From Bacteroidales bacterium (GTDB taxonomy: Bacteria; Bacteroidota; Bacteroidia; Bacteroidales; UBA12077), in the NCBI GenBank assembly GCA_030600865.1, contig JAUVUS010000006.1, forward strand, positions 1 through 16,730: 16,730 nt of DNA, read 5' to 3'. Position 1 is the stretch's first letter. Each line of letters starts with the position of its first letter. The position numbers and the translations under genes were made by a program. This document shows positions 1 through 7,795 of this stretch, one piece after another. Below the pieces are notes generated by a model that saw only the letters and a list, made by a program, of their open reading frames with translations, did no database searches and was not told the DNA's origin.

Positions 1-167
1 ACTTGCTGGGCAACGAACATTAAACTTACCAGGGTATTATTAATTCCCAGTTTTGCTTTTAATAGAGGAACAATTGGAGCTAAAAATGCAGAATAAGTAT
101 CATGCACAAAGTGTGCGATAGAAATAAAAATTACATTTTTTACTTGAAACTTTTTTTGATTTTCCAT
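1..167 (-). CDS. MFS transporter, N-terminal fragment (cut by window edge)
   Basis: This is the first 55 codons of a gene running off the left edge of the window. The ATG is the CAT at 165-167, and the frame stays open to position 1. The peptide has a short polar leader (MENQKKFQVKN) followed by a hydrophobic first transmembrane segment containing HFVHDTYSAFLAPIVPLL, then KLGI and the start of a second hydrophobic stretch. The H-F-x-H-D-x-Y-x-x-F-L-x-P-hydrophobic pattern is typical of the first helix of major facilitator superfamily exporters of the fosmidomycin-resistance (Fsr)-like group. It follows the nucleoside phosphorylase gene by 41 bases on the same strand and is probably in its operon. 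Substrate cannot be judged from the fragment. The family call is fairly sure, the subgroup less so. Confidence 0.72.
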   Translation of the reverse strand, partial: MENQKKFQVKNVIFISIAHFVHDTYSAFLAPIVPLLKAKLGINNTLVSLMFVAQQ

Positions 168-177
168 TAAAAAGGTC

Positions 178-199
178 AGTCCAGATAATTATCGGGATC
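178..199. repeat. Short imperfect palindrome between MFS gene and pnp
   Basis: The perfect 10-base palindrome GATAATTATC (184-193) is extended outwards on both sides by matching T-C-C and G-G-A with one mismatch pair. It lies in the 41-base gap between the nucleoside phosphorylase stop and the downstream MFS start. It could form a small hairpin in the mRNA or be a degenerate copy of a dispersed short repeat. There is no clear T-run after it on the minus strand, so I do not call it a terminator. It may also be chance in AT-rich DNA. Confidence 0.3.
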
Positions 200-208
200 A
201 GCAATATA

Positions 209-1018
209 TTATAATTGAGAAATTAATTTTTCCATTATCAGTGTCATCTTGGTTTCGGCTTTTGAAGCAACCTTTTGAACTTCTTCGTGTGTTACTTCAA
301 CTATTTTTCCCGGAACACTTAAATCTGTAATAATTGAAATTGCAAAACACGGGATCCCCATTTGTCGTGCAACAACAACTTCAGGAACTGTTGACATTCC
401 AACCGTATCGCCACCTATTATTCTAAAATATTGATATTCCTTAGGAGTCTCAAAAGTAGGACCTGTCGTTGCAACATAACATCCAACTTGTACTTTAATA
501 TTTTGTTTTTTAGCTATTTCTTTAGCTTTTTTAATTAAGTCATGATCGTATGGTTCACTCATATCAGGGAAACGAACTCCAAACTCAGGTATGTGTTTCC
601 CGATTAAAGGATTTGGTATTAAGTTAATATGATCATTCTGAATCATTAAATCTCCAATTTCATAATCAGGATTTACGCCACCGCTTGCATTAGAAACAAA
701 CAGTGTTGTTATGCCAAGAAATATCATAACACGAACCGGGAAAGTTACCATTTCAATTGGATATCCCTCATAATAATGGAATCTGCCTTGCATAGCAACA
801 ATTTTTTTCCCGCCTAATTCTCCAAAGATTAATCTTCCATGATGCCCATCAACTGTAGAGACAGGAAATTCAGGGATGCTGTCATAATCGAGAGAATGTT
901 CTATTTTGATATCCTTTACCAATCCACCTAAGCCTGTTCCTAAAATGATACCTACTTCGGGATAAAACTTTGTTTTATTCTGGATAAAGGAAACTGTGCT
1001 TTTTATTCTTTCTAACAT
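209..1018 (-). CDS. Purine nucleoside phosphorylase (trimeric PNP/MTAP family)
   Basis: The product splits purine nucleosides with phosphate into free base and ribose 1-phosphate in the cytosolic purine salvage pathway. Its 269 residues fit the trimeric PNP family. Visible motifs are the phosphate loop GTGLGG (27-32), GHHGRL (58-63), MQGRFHYYEGY (76-86), SNASGG (109-114), GPTFETPKE with the base-binding Glu (186-194) and VGMSTVPE (206-213). The residue matching human PNP Asn243 is Asp232 (in ITDLS), as in methylthioadenosine phosphorylases, so the base preference may be broader than inosine/guanosine. I chose the ATG at 1018; a TTG two codons upstream (1024) is also possible, but family members usually begin near M-L-E. 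The gene overlaps the end of lpxK by 44 bases, and translation is probably coupled. The pairing with lpxK is familiar in Bacteroidota. The gene symbol varies between genomes (punA, deoD, pnp), so none is given. Confidence 0.93.
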   Translation of the reverse strand: MLERIKSTVSFIQNKTKFYPEVGIILGTGLGGLVKDIKIEHSLDYDSIPEFPVSTVDGHHGRLIFGELGGKKIVAMQGRFHYYEGYPIEMVTFPVRVMIFLGITTLFVSNASGGVNPDYEIGDLMIQNDHINLIPNPLIGKHIPEFGVRFPDMSEPYDHDLIKKAKEIAKKQNIKVQVGCYVATTGPTFETPKEYQYFRIIGGDTVGMSTVPEVVVARQMGIPCFAISIITDLSVPGKIVEVTHEEVQKVASKAETKMTLIMEKLISQL

Positions 1019-2078
1019 ATTCAATGATTTGCTGATTAAAATTATCTGTTCGGTTGTTTAAAAATTTTACCCGAATCGGAATATAGAAAAACGAACCTTT
1101 CAGATTGTTAGCAATATTACTAAATTTTTGTAAACGCATTGCATCTTTTTCAGTCGTAATAATGATTTTTTTATCAGAAACAATAGAATTGAATTTTTGT
1201 TCAATCTTCTTAATATCAGACTCTTTAAAATTGTAATGGTCTGAATATTCTAAAATTTGAATATTTTTGGAAATATTTTCTGCAATATATTCTTTCAGTG
1301 GTTTCGGATTTGCTATTCCTGTCACTAATAAAATGTCAAAACCTTTAAAATTTCCATTATTATTTTGATTATCAGAACTGTTAAAAACAGACTTTAAAAT
1401 ACCATAATCGAAAGTTGTAAAAAACAGGTGCTGAAAAGGATAAGGTTTTAATTCGTTAAAAATAATTCTTCGATCAATTGGTTTTAAATTCTTAGGGGAT
1501 TTTGTTATGATAATAATATTTGCTCTTTTTTTCTCGAATGCTTGTTCACGTAAATCGCCAAAAGGGAGAATAAAATCTTTATCAATTGGTCGTGAATAAT
1601 CGATTAATAAAATAGATAAATTTGCACTTACTTTTCTGTGTTGATAGGCATCGTCCAGTAAAATAACATCTAAATCTTTATTTAGTGTAGCTAATTGATT
1701 TATTCCGTTTGTTCGATTAGCATCCACAGCAACATCAATTTCAGGGAATTTTTGTTTTATTTGCCTTGGCTCATCTCCAATCTCTCTATCGGTCGATTCC
1801 TGCGTGGAAAGAATAAAGCCTTTTGTTTTTCTTTTATAACCCCGACTTAAAGTTGCGACTTTAAATTCAGATTTTAGCAAATCCACTAAATATTCAATAT
1901 GTGGTGTTTTTCCTGTTCCACCTACAGTTATATTCCCTACTGAAATTAATGGTATATTGAATTGAAGTGATTTAAATATTTTATAATCATAAAAGCGATT
2001 TCGGATAAATACAATTAATCCGTAAAGTAAACTTAAAGGGAATAATATGGGGCTTAATATTTTTCTAATTTTTTGCAT
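975..2078 (-). CDS. lpxK: Tetraacyldisaccharide 4'-kinase
   Basis: LpxK phosphorylates the 4' position of the tetraacyl disaccharide-1-phosphate to give lipid IVA, the sixth step of lipid A synthesis, at the inner face of the cytoplasmic membrane. The 367-residue protein starts with a basic, hydrophobic membrane-anchoring segment (about 5-26). This is followed by SVGNITVGGTGKTP with the Walker A P-loop (GGTGKT, 53-58), LSRGYKRKTKG (77-87), GDEP (101-104), LDDAYQHRKV (141-150, the catalytic and Mg-binding region) and PFGDLREQ (172-179). Length and motif order are normal for Bacteroidota LpxK. Its 3' end runs 44 bases into the nucleoside phosphorylase gene, so the two form an operon. A TAnnTTTG-like box on this strand sits about 77 bases upstream. 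The gene shows that the host has an outer membrane with lipid A. Confidence 0.95.
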   Translation of the reverse strand: MQKIRKILSPILFPLSLLYGLIVFIRNRFYDYKIFKSLQFNIPLISVGNITVGGTGKTPHIEYLVDLLKSEFKVATLSRGYKRKTKGFILSTQESTDREIGDEPRQIKQKFPEIDVAVDANRTNGINQLATLNKDLDVILLDDAYQHRKVSANLSILLIDYSRPIDKDFILPFGDLREQAFEKKRANIIIITKSPKNLKPIDRRIIFNELKPYPFQHLFFTTFDYGILKSVFNSSDNQNNNGNFKGFDILLVTGIANPKPLKEYIAENISKNIQILEYSDHYNFKESDIKKIEQKFNSIVSDKKIIITTEKDAMRLQKFSNIANNLKGSFFYIPIRVKFLNNRTDNFNQQIIEYVRKNKKHSFLYPE

Positions 2079-2154
2079 ACAGGAAGCTAAAATACTAATT
2101 TTTTAATCGATTAATAAATATTAAATAAAGTAATACATAGAAAGATGCAATTAC

Positions 2155-2162
2155 CAAAATTA
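2155..2162 (-). promoter_or_regulatory. Candidate -7 box for the lpxK operon
   Basis: Read on the minus strand the bases are TAATTTTG, a full match to the Bacteroidota -7 consensus TAnnTTTG. It lies 77 bases upstream of the lpxK start, in the 140-base region between lpxK and the divergent phosphatase gene. I could not find a TTG at the expected -33 distance, and AT-rich DNA gives chance matches, so confidence is low. Confidence 0.3.
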
Positions 2163-2218
2163 ATTTAATAAATGGTTTTTATTTTGTAACTTGTGTGATT
2201 ATTAACAAATTAGGCAAA

Positions 2219-4432
2219 ATGGAAAAAACAGAACGAAGATTCGGAATAATTGCTATTATTGCTTTAACATTTGGAGTAATCTTTAAGTTTCAACATTGGC
2301 CGGGATCATCAATTTTGTTTCTTATCTCTGTACTCTTTTTCAATTTTGTCTATTTACCTATTAATTTGATTTTAGGTATTAGAAAATCAAAATCTTTTCT
2401 TGAAAGACTTTACACAATAATTAAATTTCTAACCTTATTTACTAATATAACCGGATTTTGTTTTAAAATAATGCATTACCCTGGTGCGAGGCTTCTTCTT
2501 ATAATAAGTCCTCCTTTAATAACATTACTGCTAATTATTTATTTCATTTTAAGAAAAACAGGAAAAAGTAAATTGCCTTTTAATGTAAATGATCTTATAA
2601 TAACAGTACTTGCATTTATAATATTTATATTTATTAATCGGGTAATGGTATCTCCGAGTGTAGTAGATGGATATTCCACAATAAACAATCATTATGAGAA
2701 ATTAAATTCTGGAATGCAAGCAGCCAATAGTTTGATATATAAAAGTGTTTATCAGGAAAGTAGTTTAGAAAACAAACAGCTTATTGAAACCATTAAACTA
2801 TTAGAAAAAGAGAGTAATAAATCATATGCGATTATTGATTCTTTAAGAAATGAATTCACTCTTTTCTTTAGCGGACGTACTTATGAGAGAATTCAAAAAG
2901 ATCCCTATTACATAAGTGATAAAAAAGCAAAGATGGATATTGGGAAATCGTTTTTTATTACAAATAAGAATGGACAGCTTTTAAAAGAAACAGTATATAG
3001 TTATTTAAATAAAATAAATATTATAGTTAACAAGCATAATATTCAATCGAGCCTAATCGGTTTTGGTTTAGACACAAAAGATATTAAAAACGAATATGGA
3101 TATATGATGAGTTGGGAATCGTATATGTTTAAATACATGCCCGTAATTGGAGTTTATTCAAACTTGTCAAGACTTGAAAACTTATTACTCCTTACGGAAA
3201 GTAATACTCTAAATACATTAATTAATCAGTTTGATTTATCGGAGGAGTCTCTTTTATTGCAAGAATATGCGAAAAAAGAATCAGAGAGAGCTATAGAAGT
3301 CAAGCAAAATGAGATTCTTCAAATTAAACAACAAGAAAAATTAAAGGAATTAGAATTGGCTAAATCAAAATCAGAACTAGATCAGAGAACTACATTATTG
3401 GTATTTGCTTTTGTTGGAATTGGATTTGTTTTCGTTTTGCTTATTATTTCAACCAGAGCGTTCATCATAAAACAAAAAGCAAATAAAAAATTAGCTAATC
3501 AGAAAGATGAAATATTAAACAGAAATGAAGAAATACAACAAGCAAATGAAGAAATTACAGCACAGCGTGACGAAATTGAAGCACAACGTGATTTAGTAAT
3601 GGAACAAAAAGTAAAAATAGAAGAAGTAAACGAAGAACTTACTGATAGTATCCATTACGCAAAATATATCCAAAATGCCATTTTGCCACAAGAAGATTTT
3701 AGAGGGAAACTATTATCAGAACACTTTATTCTTTTTAAACCTAAAAATATTGTAAGTGGCGACTTTTACTGGGTAACAAAAGTAGAAGAAAGAACAATTA
3801 TTGTAGCAGCCGATTGTACCGGTCATGGAGTTCCCGGGGCATTTATGAGTATGTTAGGTATTTCCTTTTTAAATGATATTGTAAACAAAGAATACATAAC
3901 TCATTCCGGAGTTATACTTCGACGATTAAGAAAGGAAGTTATTAATGCGTTACAACAAAAAGGAGAATATGGCGAACAACGAGATGGAATGGATATAGCG
4001 CTTTGTTCAATTGACCTTGAGAATTTAGATCTACAATTTTCTGGGGCTAATAACCCTTTATATCTAATTCGGGACAAAGAAAAAGAGCCCGTTAAAGAAG
4101 CAATAATATTTGAAAATTCGGAAGTTAATTTATATGAAATAAAAGGAGATAAAATGCCAATAGCCATCCATGATCGAATGGATAAATTCCAGATGCACGA
4201 AATTAAATTATTGAAAGGTGATTGTTTATATATGTTTTCGGATGGCTTTGCAGATCAATTTGGTGGAGAGAATGGTAAAAAATTTAAATATAAACCATTT
4301 AAAGAACTATTACTGGCAAATGCTAAAAAGCCAATGAAACAACAATTCGATATTCTTGATAATACATTAAAAAAATGGCAAAGAAATTTTGATCAGGTTG
4401 ATGATATTTTAGTTATTGGATTAAAAGTTTAA
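2219..4432 (+). CDS. Membrane-bound SpoIIE-type PP2C phosphatase with GldL-like N-terminal membrane module
   Basis: This is a 737-residue protein (ATG at 2219; a GTG at 2195 would add eight residues). The order is: two membrane hairpins (about 8-54 and 64-112), each carrying a GldL-like motif just after its first helix (KFQHWPG 23-29, KIMHYPGA 83-90); a fifth helix (125-144); a long helical extracytoplasmic region (145-390); a sixth helix (391-415); a cytoplasmic coiled coil rich in NEEI/QRDEIEAQRD heptads (419-480); and a SpoIIE/PP2C serine/threonine phosphatase domain. Metal-binding aspartates are present in SGDFYW (Asp515), ADCTGHGVPGAF (Asp532), FSDGFADQFGG (Asp675) and QVDDILVIG (Asp728), so the enzyme should be active. 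The layout suggests an envelope signal passed through the coiled coil to dephosphorylate an unknown target, possibly an anti-sigma-factor antagonist. The phosphatase call is firm; the GldL/GldM resemblance is motif-level. Its stop overlaps the stop of convergent nadB. Confidence 0.88.
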   Translation: MEKTERRFGIIAIIALTFGVIFKFQHWPGSSILFLISVLFFNFVYLPINLILGIRKSKSFLERLYTIIKFLTLFTNITGFCFKIMHYPGARLLLIISPPLITLLLIIYFILRKTGKSKLPFNVNDLIITVLAFIIFIFINRVMVSPSVVDGYSTINNHYEKLNSGMQAANSLIYKSVYQESSLENKQLIETIKLLEKESNKSYAIIDSLRNEFTLFFSGRTYERIQKDPYYISDKKAKMDIGKSFFITNKNGQLLKETVYSYLNKINIIVNKHNIQSSLIGFGLDTKDIKNEYGYMMSWESYMFKYMPVIGVYSNLSRLENLLLLTESNTLNTLINQFDLSEESLLLQEYAKKESERAIEVKQNEILQIKQQEKLKELELAKSKSELDQRTTLLVFAFVGIGFVFVLLIISTRAFIIKQKANKKLANQKDEILNRNEEIQQANEEITAQRDEIEAQRDLVMEQKVKIEEVNEELTDSIHYAKYIQNAILPQEDFRGKLLSEHFILFKPKNIVSGDFYWVTKVEERTIIVAADCTGHGVPGAFMSMLGISFLNDIVNKEYITHSGVILRRLRKEVINALQQKGEYGEQRDGMDIALCSIDLENLDLQFSGANNPLYLIRDKEKEPVKEAIIFENSEVNLYEIKGDKMPIAIHDRMDKFQMHEIKLLKGDCLYMFSDGFADQFGGENGKKFKYKPFKELLLANAKKPMKQQFDILDNTLKKWQRNFDQVDDILVIGLKV

Positions 4433-6009
4433 AACTCGCTAATTGTCCCTTTTTTCGGATAATCAATTGTATAATGTAGTCCTCTGCTTTCATGCAGGCC
4501 TTGTGCCATTTTTAATATCAGGTAACCAACGTTAATCAGGTTTCTTAGTTCACAAAGTTTTTGCGAAAGAATTGATTTTTCATAAAGTCTTTCAGTTTCT
4601 TTGTATATAATTTCTAATCGACGCAGGGCTCTGTCAAGTCTAAGGTTTGATCTAACAATTCCAACATAGTTACTCATGATTTGTTGGACTTCTTTGTAAT
4701 TCTGAGTGATCATAACCATTTCTTCAGGATAAGTAGTACCATGAGCATTCCACTCAGGAATTTCTTTTTTTAATTCAACATCTTTAATCTTTGTAATTGC
4801 ATCTTTAGCAGCTCTATCTGCATAAACAACAGCTTCTGATAATGAATTTGAGGCTAACCTGTTTGCTCCGTGCAATCCTGTGGAAGAAACTTCACCGGCT
4901 GCATAAAGACGATTAATTGTACTACATCCGTTTTTATCAACTTTAATTCCTCCACACATATAATGTGCTGCAGGGATAACAGGAACCGGATCTTTTGTAA
5001 AATCAATATTTAATGATAAACACTTTTTGTAAATGTTAGGAAAATGATTTTTTAATTTTTCAGGATCAAGATGGGTACAATCTAAATGAACATGATCATC
5101 ACCGGATATTTTCATTTCATAATCGATGGCACGAGCAACAATATCTCTAGGAGCAAGGCTTCCGCGTTTATCATATTTATTCATGAATTTTTCCCCATCG
5201 ATAGTTTTTAGTATTGCACCAAATCCTCGCAAAGCCTCAGTAATCAAAAATGAAGGTTTTTCTCCGGGATTGTATAGGGAGGTAGGATGAAACTGCATAA
5301 ACTCCATGTTTTCTATAATTCCTTTAGCACGGTAAACCATGGCAATACCATCGCCGGTAGCTATTTTAGGATTTGTGGTTGTGTCGTATAAATTGCCTGT
5401 TCCGCCGGTTGCAATTAATGTTACTTTTGAAAGATAAGTATTTACCTGATCTGTATTTAAATCTAAAACATAAGCTCCGTAGCATTCAGTATCCTTATGA
5501 CTGCGTTTCACTAATTTACCTAAATGGTGTTGTGTAATTAAATCAACTGCAAAATGATTCTCAAATATTTCAATATTCTTATGTTCACGAACCTTTCTAA
5601 CCAGTGAGTTCTGAATTACTTCGCCGGTATTGTCCTTATGATGTAAAACACGATATTCGGAATGACCGCCTTCTCTTCCTAAATCGTATTTGCCTTTTTC
5701 ATTTTGGTCAAAGTTCACGCCCCATTTTATTAATTGTTTAATTTGTGCCGGAGCTTCACTAACAACCATTTCAACAATTTCCCGCTTACATAATCCATCA
5801 CCGGCAATTAAAGTATCTTCAATATGCTTTTCGAAATTATCAGGTTCATAAGTTACAGCTGCTATTCCGCCTTGAGCATATTTTGTATTCGATTCTTCAA
5901 GAGTAGTTTTGCTAATTAGGATTACTTTACCATGTTCTGCAACTTTCAGTGCGAAACTTAATCCTGCAATTCCAGATCCAATAACCAGAAAATCGGTTTC
6001 TTTGATCAT
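4429..6009 (-). CDS. nadB: L-aspartate oxidase
   Basis: NadB is a flavoenzyme that oxidises L-aspartate to iminoaspartate, which quinolinate synthase (NadA) uses in de novo NAD synthesis in the cytosol. The 526-residue protein has the FAD-binding GSGIAGL (11-17), SNTKYAQGGIAA (40-51), REGGHS (112-117), TGGTGNLY (201-208), FMQFHPTSLY with His241 (237-246), LAPRDIVARAI with Arg288 (285-295), AAHYMCGGI with His349 (347-355) and AGEVSSTGLHGANRLASNSL (371-390). The His, Arg, His trio matches the active site of the E. coli enzyme (His244, Arg290, His351). The Q-rather-than-E pattern in FMQFHPT and the short C-terminal helical domain fit NadB better than succinate dehydrogenase SdhA. nadA and nadC are not next to it. 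The gene stands alone, converging with the phosphatase gene and diverging from glyQS, with a good -7 box 41 bases upstream. Confidence 0.95.
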   Translation of the reverse strand: MIKETDFLVIGSGIAGLSFALKVAEHGKVILISKTTLEESNTKYAQGGIAAVTYEPDNFEKHIEDTLIAGDGLCKREIVEMVVSEAPAQIKQLIKWGVNFDQNEKGKYDLGREGGHSEYRVLHHKDNTGEVIQNSLVRKVREHKNIEIFENHFAVDLITQHHLGKLVKRSHKDTECYGAYVLDLNTDQVNTYLSKVTLIATGGTGNLYDTTTNPKIATGDGIAMVYRAKGIIENMEFMQFHPTSLYNPGEKPSFLITEALRGFGAILKTIDGEKFMNKYDKRGSLAPRDIVARAIDYEMKISGDDHVHLDCTHLDPEKLKNHFPNIYKKCLSLNIDFTKDPVPVIPAAHYMCGGIKVDKNGCSTINRLYAAGEVSSTGLHGANRLASNSLSEAVVYADRAAKDAITKIKDVELKKEIPEWNAHGTTYPEEMVMITQNYKEVQQIMSNYVGIVRSNLRLDRALRRLEIIYKETERLYEKSILSQKLCELRNLINVGYLILKMAQGLHESRGLHYTIDYPKKGTISEF

Positions 6010-6049
6010 AACATAAGAGATTTTAAAATGCTTAATTCGTGATAATGAA

Positions 6050-6057
6050 CAAAGGTA
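6050..6057 (-). promoter_or_regulatory. Candidate -7 box for nadB
   Basis: On the minus strand the bases read TACCTTTG, an exact match to TAnnTTTG, placed 41 bases upstream of the nadB start in the 185-base divergent region shared with glyQS. The implied leader of about 34 bases is plausible. A clear -33 TTG is not seen. Confidence 0.45.
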
Positions 6058-6148
6058 GAAATTGTTATTGAAAAAATATAAATATTACAGGATTTATAAG
6101 CTTTTAAGGTATAAGTTCATATTGTTATGATTTCAAAACTATTTCGAT

Positions 6149-6156
6149 TATTTTTG
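6149..6156 (+). promoter_or_regulatory. Candidate -7 box for glyQS
   Basis: TATTTTTG matches TAnnTTTG exactly and lies 38 bases before the glyQS ATG. A TTG at 6122-6124 lies 24 bases upstream of it, slightly longer than the usual -33/-7 spacing. No T-box, riboswitch or leader hairpin is evident between this box and the start. Confidence 0.45.
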
Positions 6157-6194
6157 TCAGATTAATTTAAAAAATGAAATAAAAATAACTAGGT

Positions 6195-7748
6195 ATGGCT
6201 CAAGACGATCTATTTAAAAAACTTATTGCTCATGCAAAGGAGTATGGATATATTTTTCAATCGAGTGAAATTTATGATGGATTAAGTGCGGTTTACGATT
6301 ATGGTCAGTATGGTGTTGAATTAAAAAACAATATTAAAAAGTACTGGTGGGATGCAATGGTAAAAATGAACGAAAACATTGTGGGTATTGATACTGCGAT
6401 TTTTATGCATCCTGAAATATGGAATGCGTCAGGTCATACAAGTGCTTTTAACGATCCCTTGATTGATAATAAAGACTCTAAAAAAAGATACAGAGCCGAT
6501 GATTTAATCGAGGAACATATTCGAAAATATCAAAACAAAATTGATAAGGATGTAGCTAAAGGGCACAAAAAATTTGGAGATGCTTTTGACGAAAAACAGT
6601 TTCTTGAGACAAATCCTAATGTTCTGCGAAATCAAGCGAAAATTGACGAAATACAAAGCCGGTTAGTTAAAGCTTTAGAAGCAGATGATTTAAACGAAAT
6701 AAAACAAATAATTATTGATTGCGAAATTGCCGATCCTGTTTCGGGTTCAAAAAACTGGACTGATGTACGACAGTTTAACTTAATGTTCGAAACGCAGTTG
6801 GGTTCAACGGCCGATGGAGCGAGTAAAATTTATTTACGTCCCGAAACAGCACAAGGTATTTTTGTTAATTATCTGAACGTGCAAAAAACTGGTCGGATGA
6901 AATTGCCATTTGGTATTGCTCAAATTGGTAAAGCATTCCGAAATGAGATTGTTGCACGCCAGTTTATTTTCCGTATGCGTGAATTTGAGCAAATGGAAAT
7001 GCAATTTTTTGTTAAGCCTGGAACGGAAATGGAATGGTTTGAATATTGGAAAGAAATGCGAATTAAATGGCATAAAGCAATTGGATTACCAGAAGAAAAA
7101 TACCGTTTCCACAAGCACGATAAACTGGCTCATTACGCTAATGCTGCTTACGATATTGAATTTGAATTCCCGTTTGGATTTAAAGAGTTGGAAGGGATTC
7201 ATTCAAGAACAGACTTTGATTTGAAACAACATCAAGAATTTTCCGGTAAAAAGTTACAGTATTTCGATCCCGAATCTGGGGAAAGCTTTGTTCCTTATGT
7301 TGTGGAAACCTCAATAGGCTTAGACAGAACATTCTTATCTATCCTTTCAGCTTGCTTAAAAGAAGAAGAAGTAAAAAAAGAGAACGGAGAATCGGATACA
7401 AGAGTTGTATTGCAAATTCCACCGGCATTGGCTCCAATAAAACTGGCTGTATTGCCGTTGGTTAAAAAAGACGGTTTGCCCGAAAAAGCTCGTGAAATAA
7501 TGGATGAGTTAAAATTTGATTTCATTTGTCAATACGACGAGAAAGATTCAATTGGCCGTCGTTATCGACGACAAGATGCTATTGGAACACCATATTGTAT
7601 TACCATTGATCATCAAACATTAGAAGATAATAAGGTTACTATTCGTAATCGTGATACTATGGAGCAGGAACGAGTGCAAATTTCAGAACTTGCTAAAATA
7701 GTTGATGATAAAGTGAGTATGAAGAAATTATTGAAGAAGATTTTTTAA
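6195..7748 (+). CDS. glyQS: Glycyl-tRNA synthetase, single-chain dimeric type
   Basis: The enzyme charges tRNA-Gly with glycine in the cytosol. This is the class II single-polypeptide (alpha2) form found in archaea, eukaryotes, Thermus and Bacteroidota, not the alpha/beta tetramer of Proteobacteria. The 517 residues show YDYGQYGVELKNN (34-46), WNASGHTSAFNDP (76-88), a helical insertion (about 100-185), RPETAQGIF (215-223), motif 2 around GKAFRNEI and FRMREFEQME (245-268), ELEGIHSRTDFDL (331-343) and motif 3 VETSIGLDRTFLSIL (370-384). The C-terminal anticodon-binding domain (about 410-517) has GRRYRRQDAIGTPYCITID (454-472). The start is the first ATG after an AT-rich leader with no Shine-Dalgarno sequence. 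The product is full length with no missing motif. Confidence 0.97.
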   Translation: MAQDDLFKKLIAHAKEYGYIFQSSEIYDGLSAVYDYGQYGVELKNNIKKYWWDAMVKMNENIVGIDTAIFMHPEIWNASGHTSAFNDPLIDNKDSKKRYRADDLIEEHIRKYQNKIDKDVAKGHKKFGDAFDEKQFLETNPNVLRNQAKIDEIQSRLVKALEADDLNEIKQIIIDCEIADPVSGSKNWTDVRQFNLMFETQLGSTADGASKIYLRPETAQGIFVNYLNVQKTGRMKLPFGIAQIGKAFRNEIVARQFIFRMREFEQMEMQFFVKPGTEMEWFEYWKEMRIKWHKAIGLPEEKYRFHKHDKLAHYANAAYDIEFEFPFGFKELEGIHSRTDFDLKQHQEFSGKKLQYFDPESGESFVPYVVETSIGLDRTFLSILSACLKEEEVKKENGESDTRVVLQIPPALAPIKLAVLPLVKKDGLPEKAREIMDELKFDFICQYDEKDSIGRRYRRQDAIGTPYCITIDHQTLEDNKVTIRNRDTMEQERVQISELAKIVDDKVSMKKLLKKIF

Positions 7749-7753
7749 GACTG

Positions 7754-7782
7754 TTAAAGGTACGTAAAAGGTATAAATGTTT
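7754..7782 (+). repeat. Left arm of inverted repeat enclosing the four-helix-bundle gene
   Basis: The core GTAAAAGGTATAAATGTTT (7764-7782) is nearly the reverse complement of 8148-8166, with 17 of 19 positions matching in an ungapped comparison. The outer part (TTAAAGGT) matches the outer part of the right arm more loosely. The arm starts six bases after the glyQS stop and ends 13 bases before the start codon of the enclosed gene. It also contains a small direct repeat, GTTAAAGGTA and GTAAAAGGTA, with an 11-base period. Confidence 0.6.
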
Positions 7783-7795
7783 TAAAAGTTAAATA

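Noticed and set aside
2103..2114. Palindrome TTAATCGATTAA between lpxK and the phosphatase gene, as an operator
   Set aside because: It is a 12-base A/T-rich palindrome of a kind expected by chance in this composition, with no second copy or nearby regulator to support it.
3901..4167. Open frame on the minus strand inside the phosphatase gene
   Set aside because: It lies fully opposite the conserved PP2C domain, shows no recognisable motif and has a composition expected of an antisense shadow.
2219..4432. The phosphatase protein as a genuine GldL gliding motor subunit
   Set aside because: The helix that should hold the essential Glu has no acidic residue, the protein is far longer than GldL, and no other gld or por genes are adjacent.
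4429..6009. nadB as succinate dehydrogenase/fumarate reductase flavoprotein subunit
   Set aside because: Length, the FMQFHPTSLY pattern and the lack of adjacent iron-sulphur and cytochrome subunit genes fit L-aspartate oxidase instead.
6834..7525. Several open frames on both strands within glyQS (6834-7073, 6910-7224, 6920-7114, 7295-7525)
   Set aside because: All overlap the conserved synthetase core in other frames; none shows a family motif, and the glyQS frame is intact throughout.
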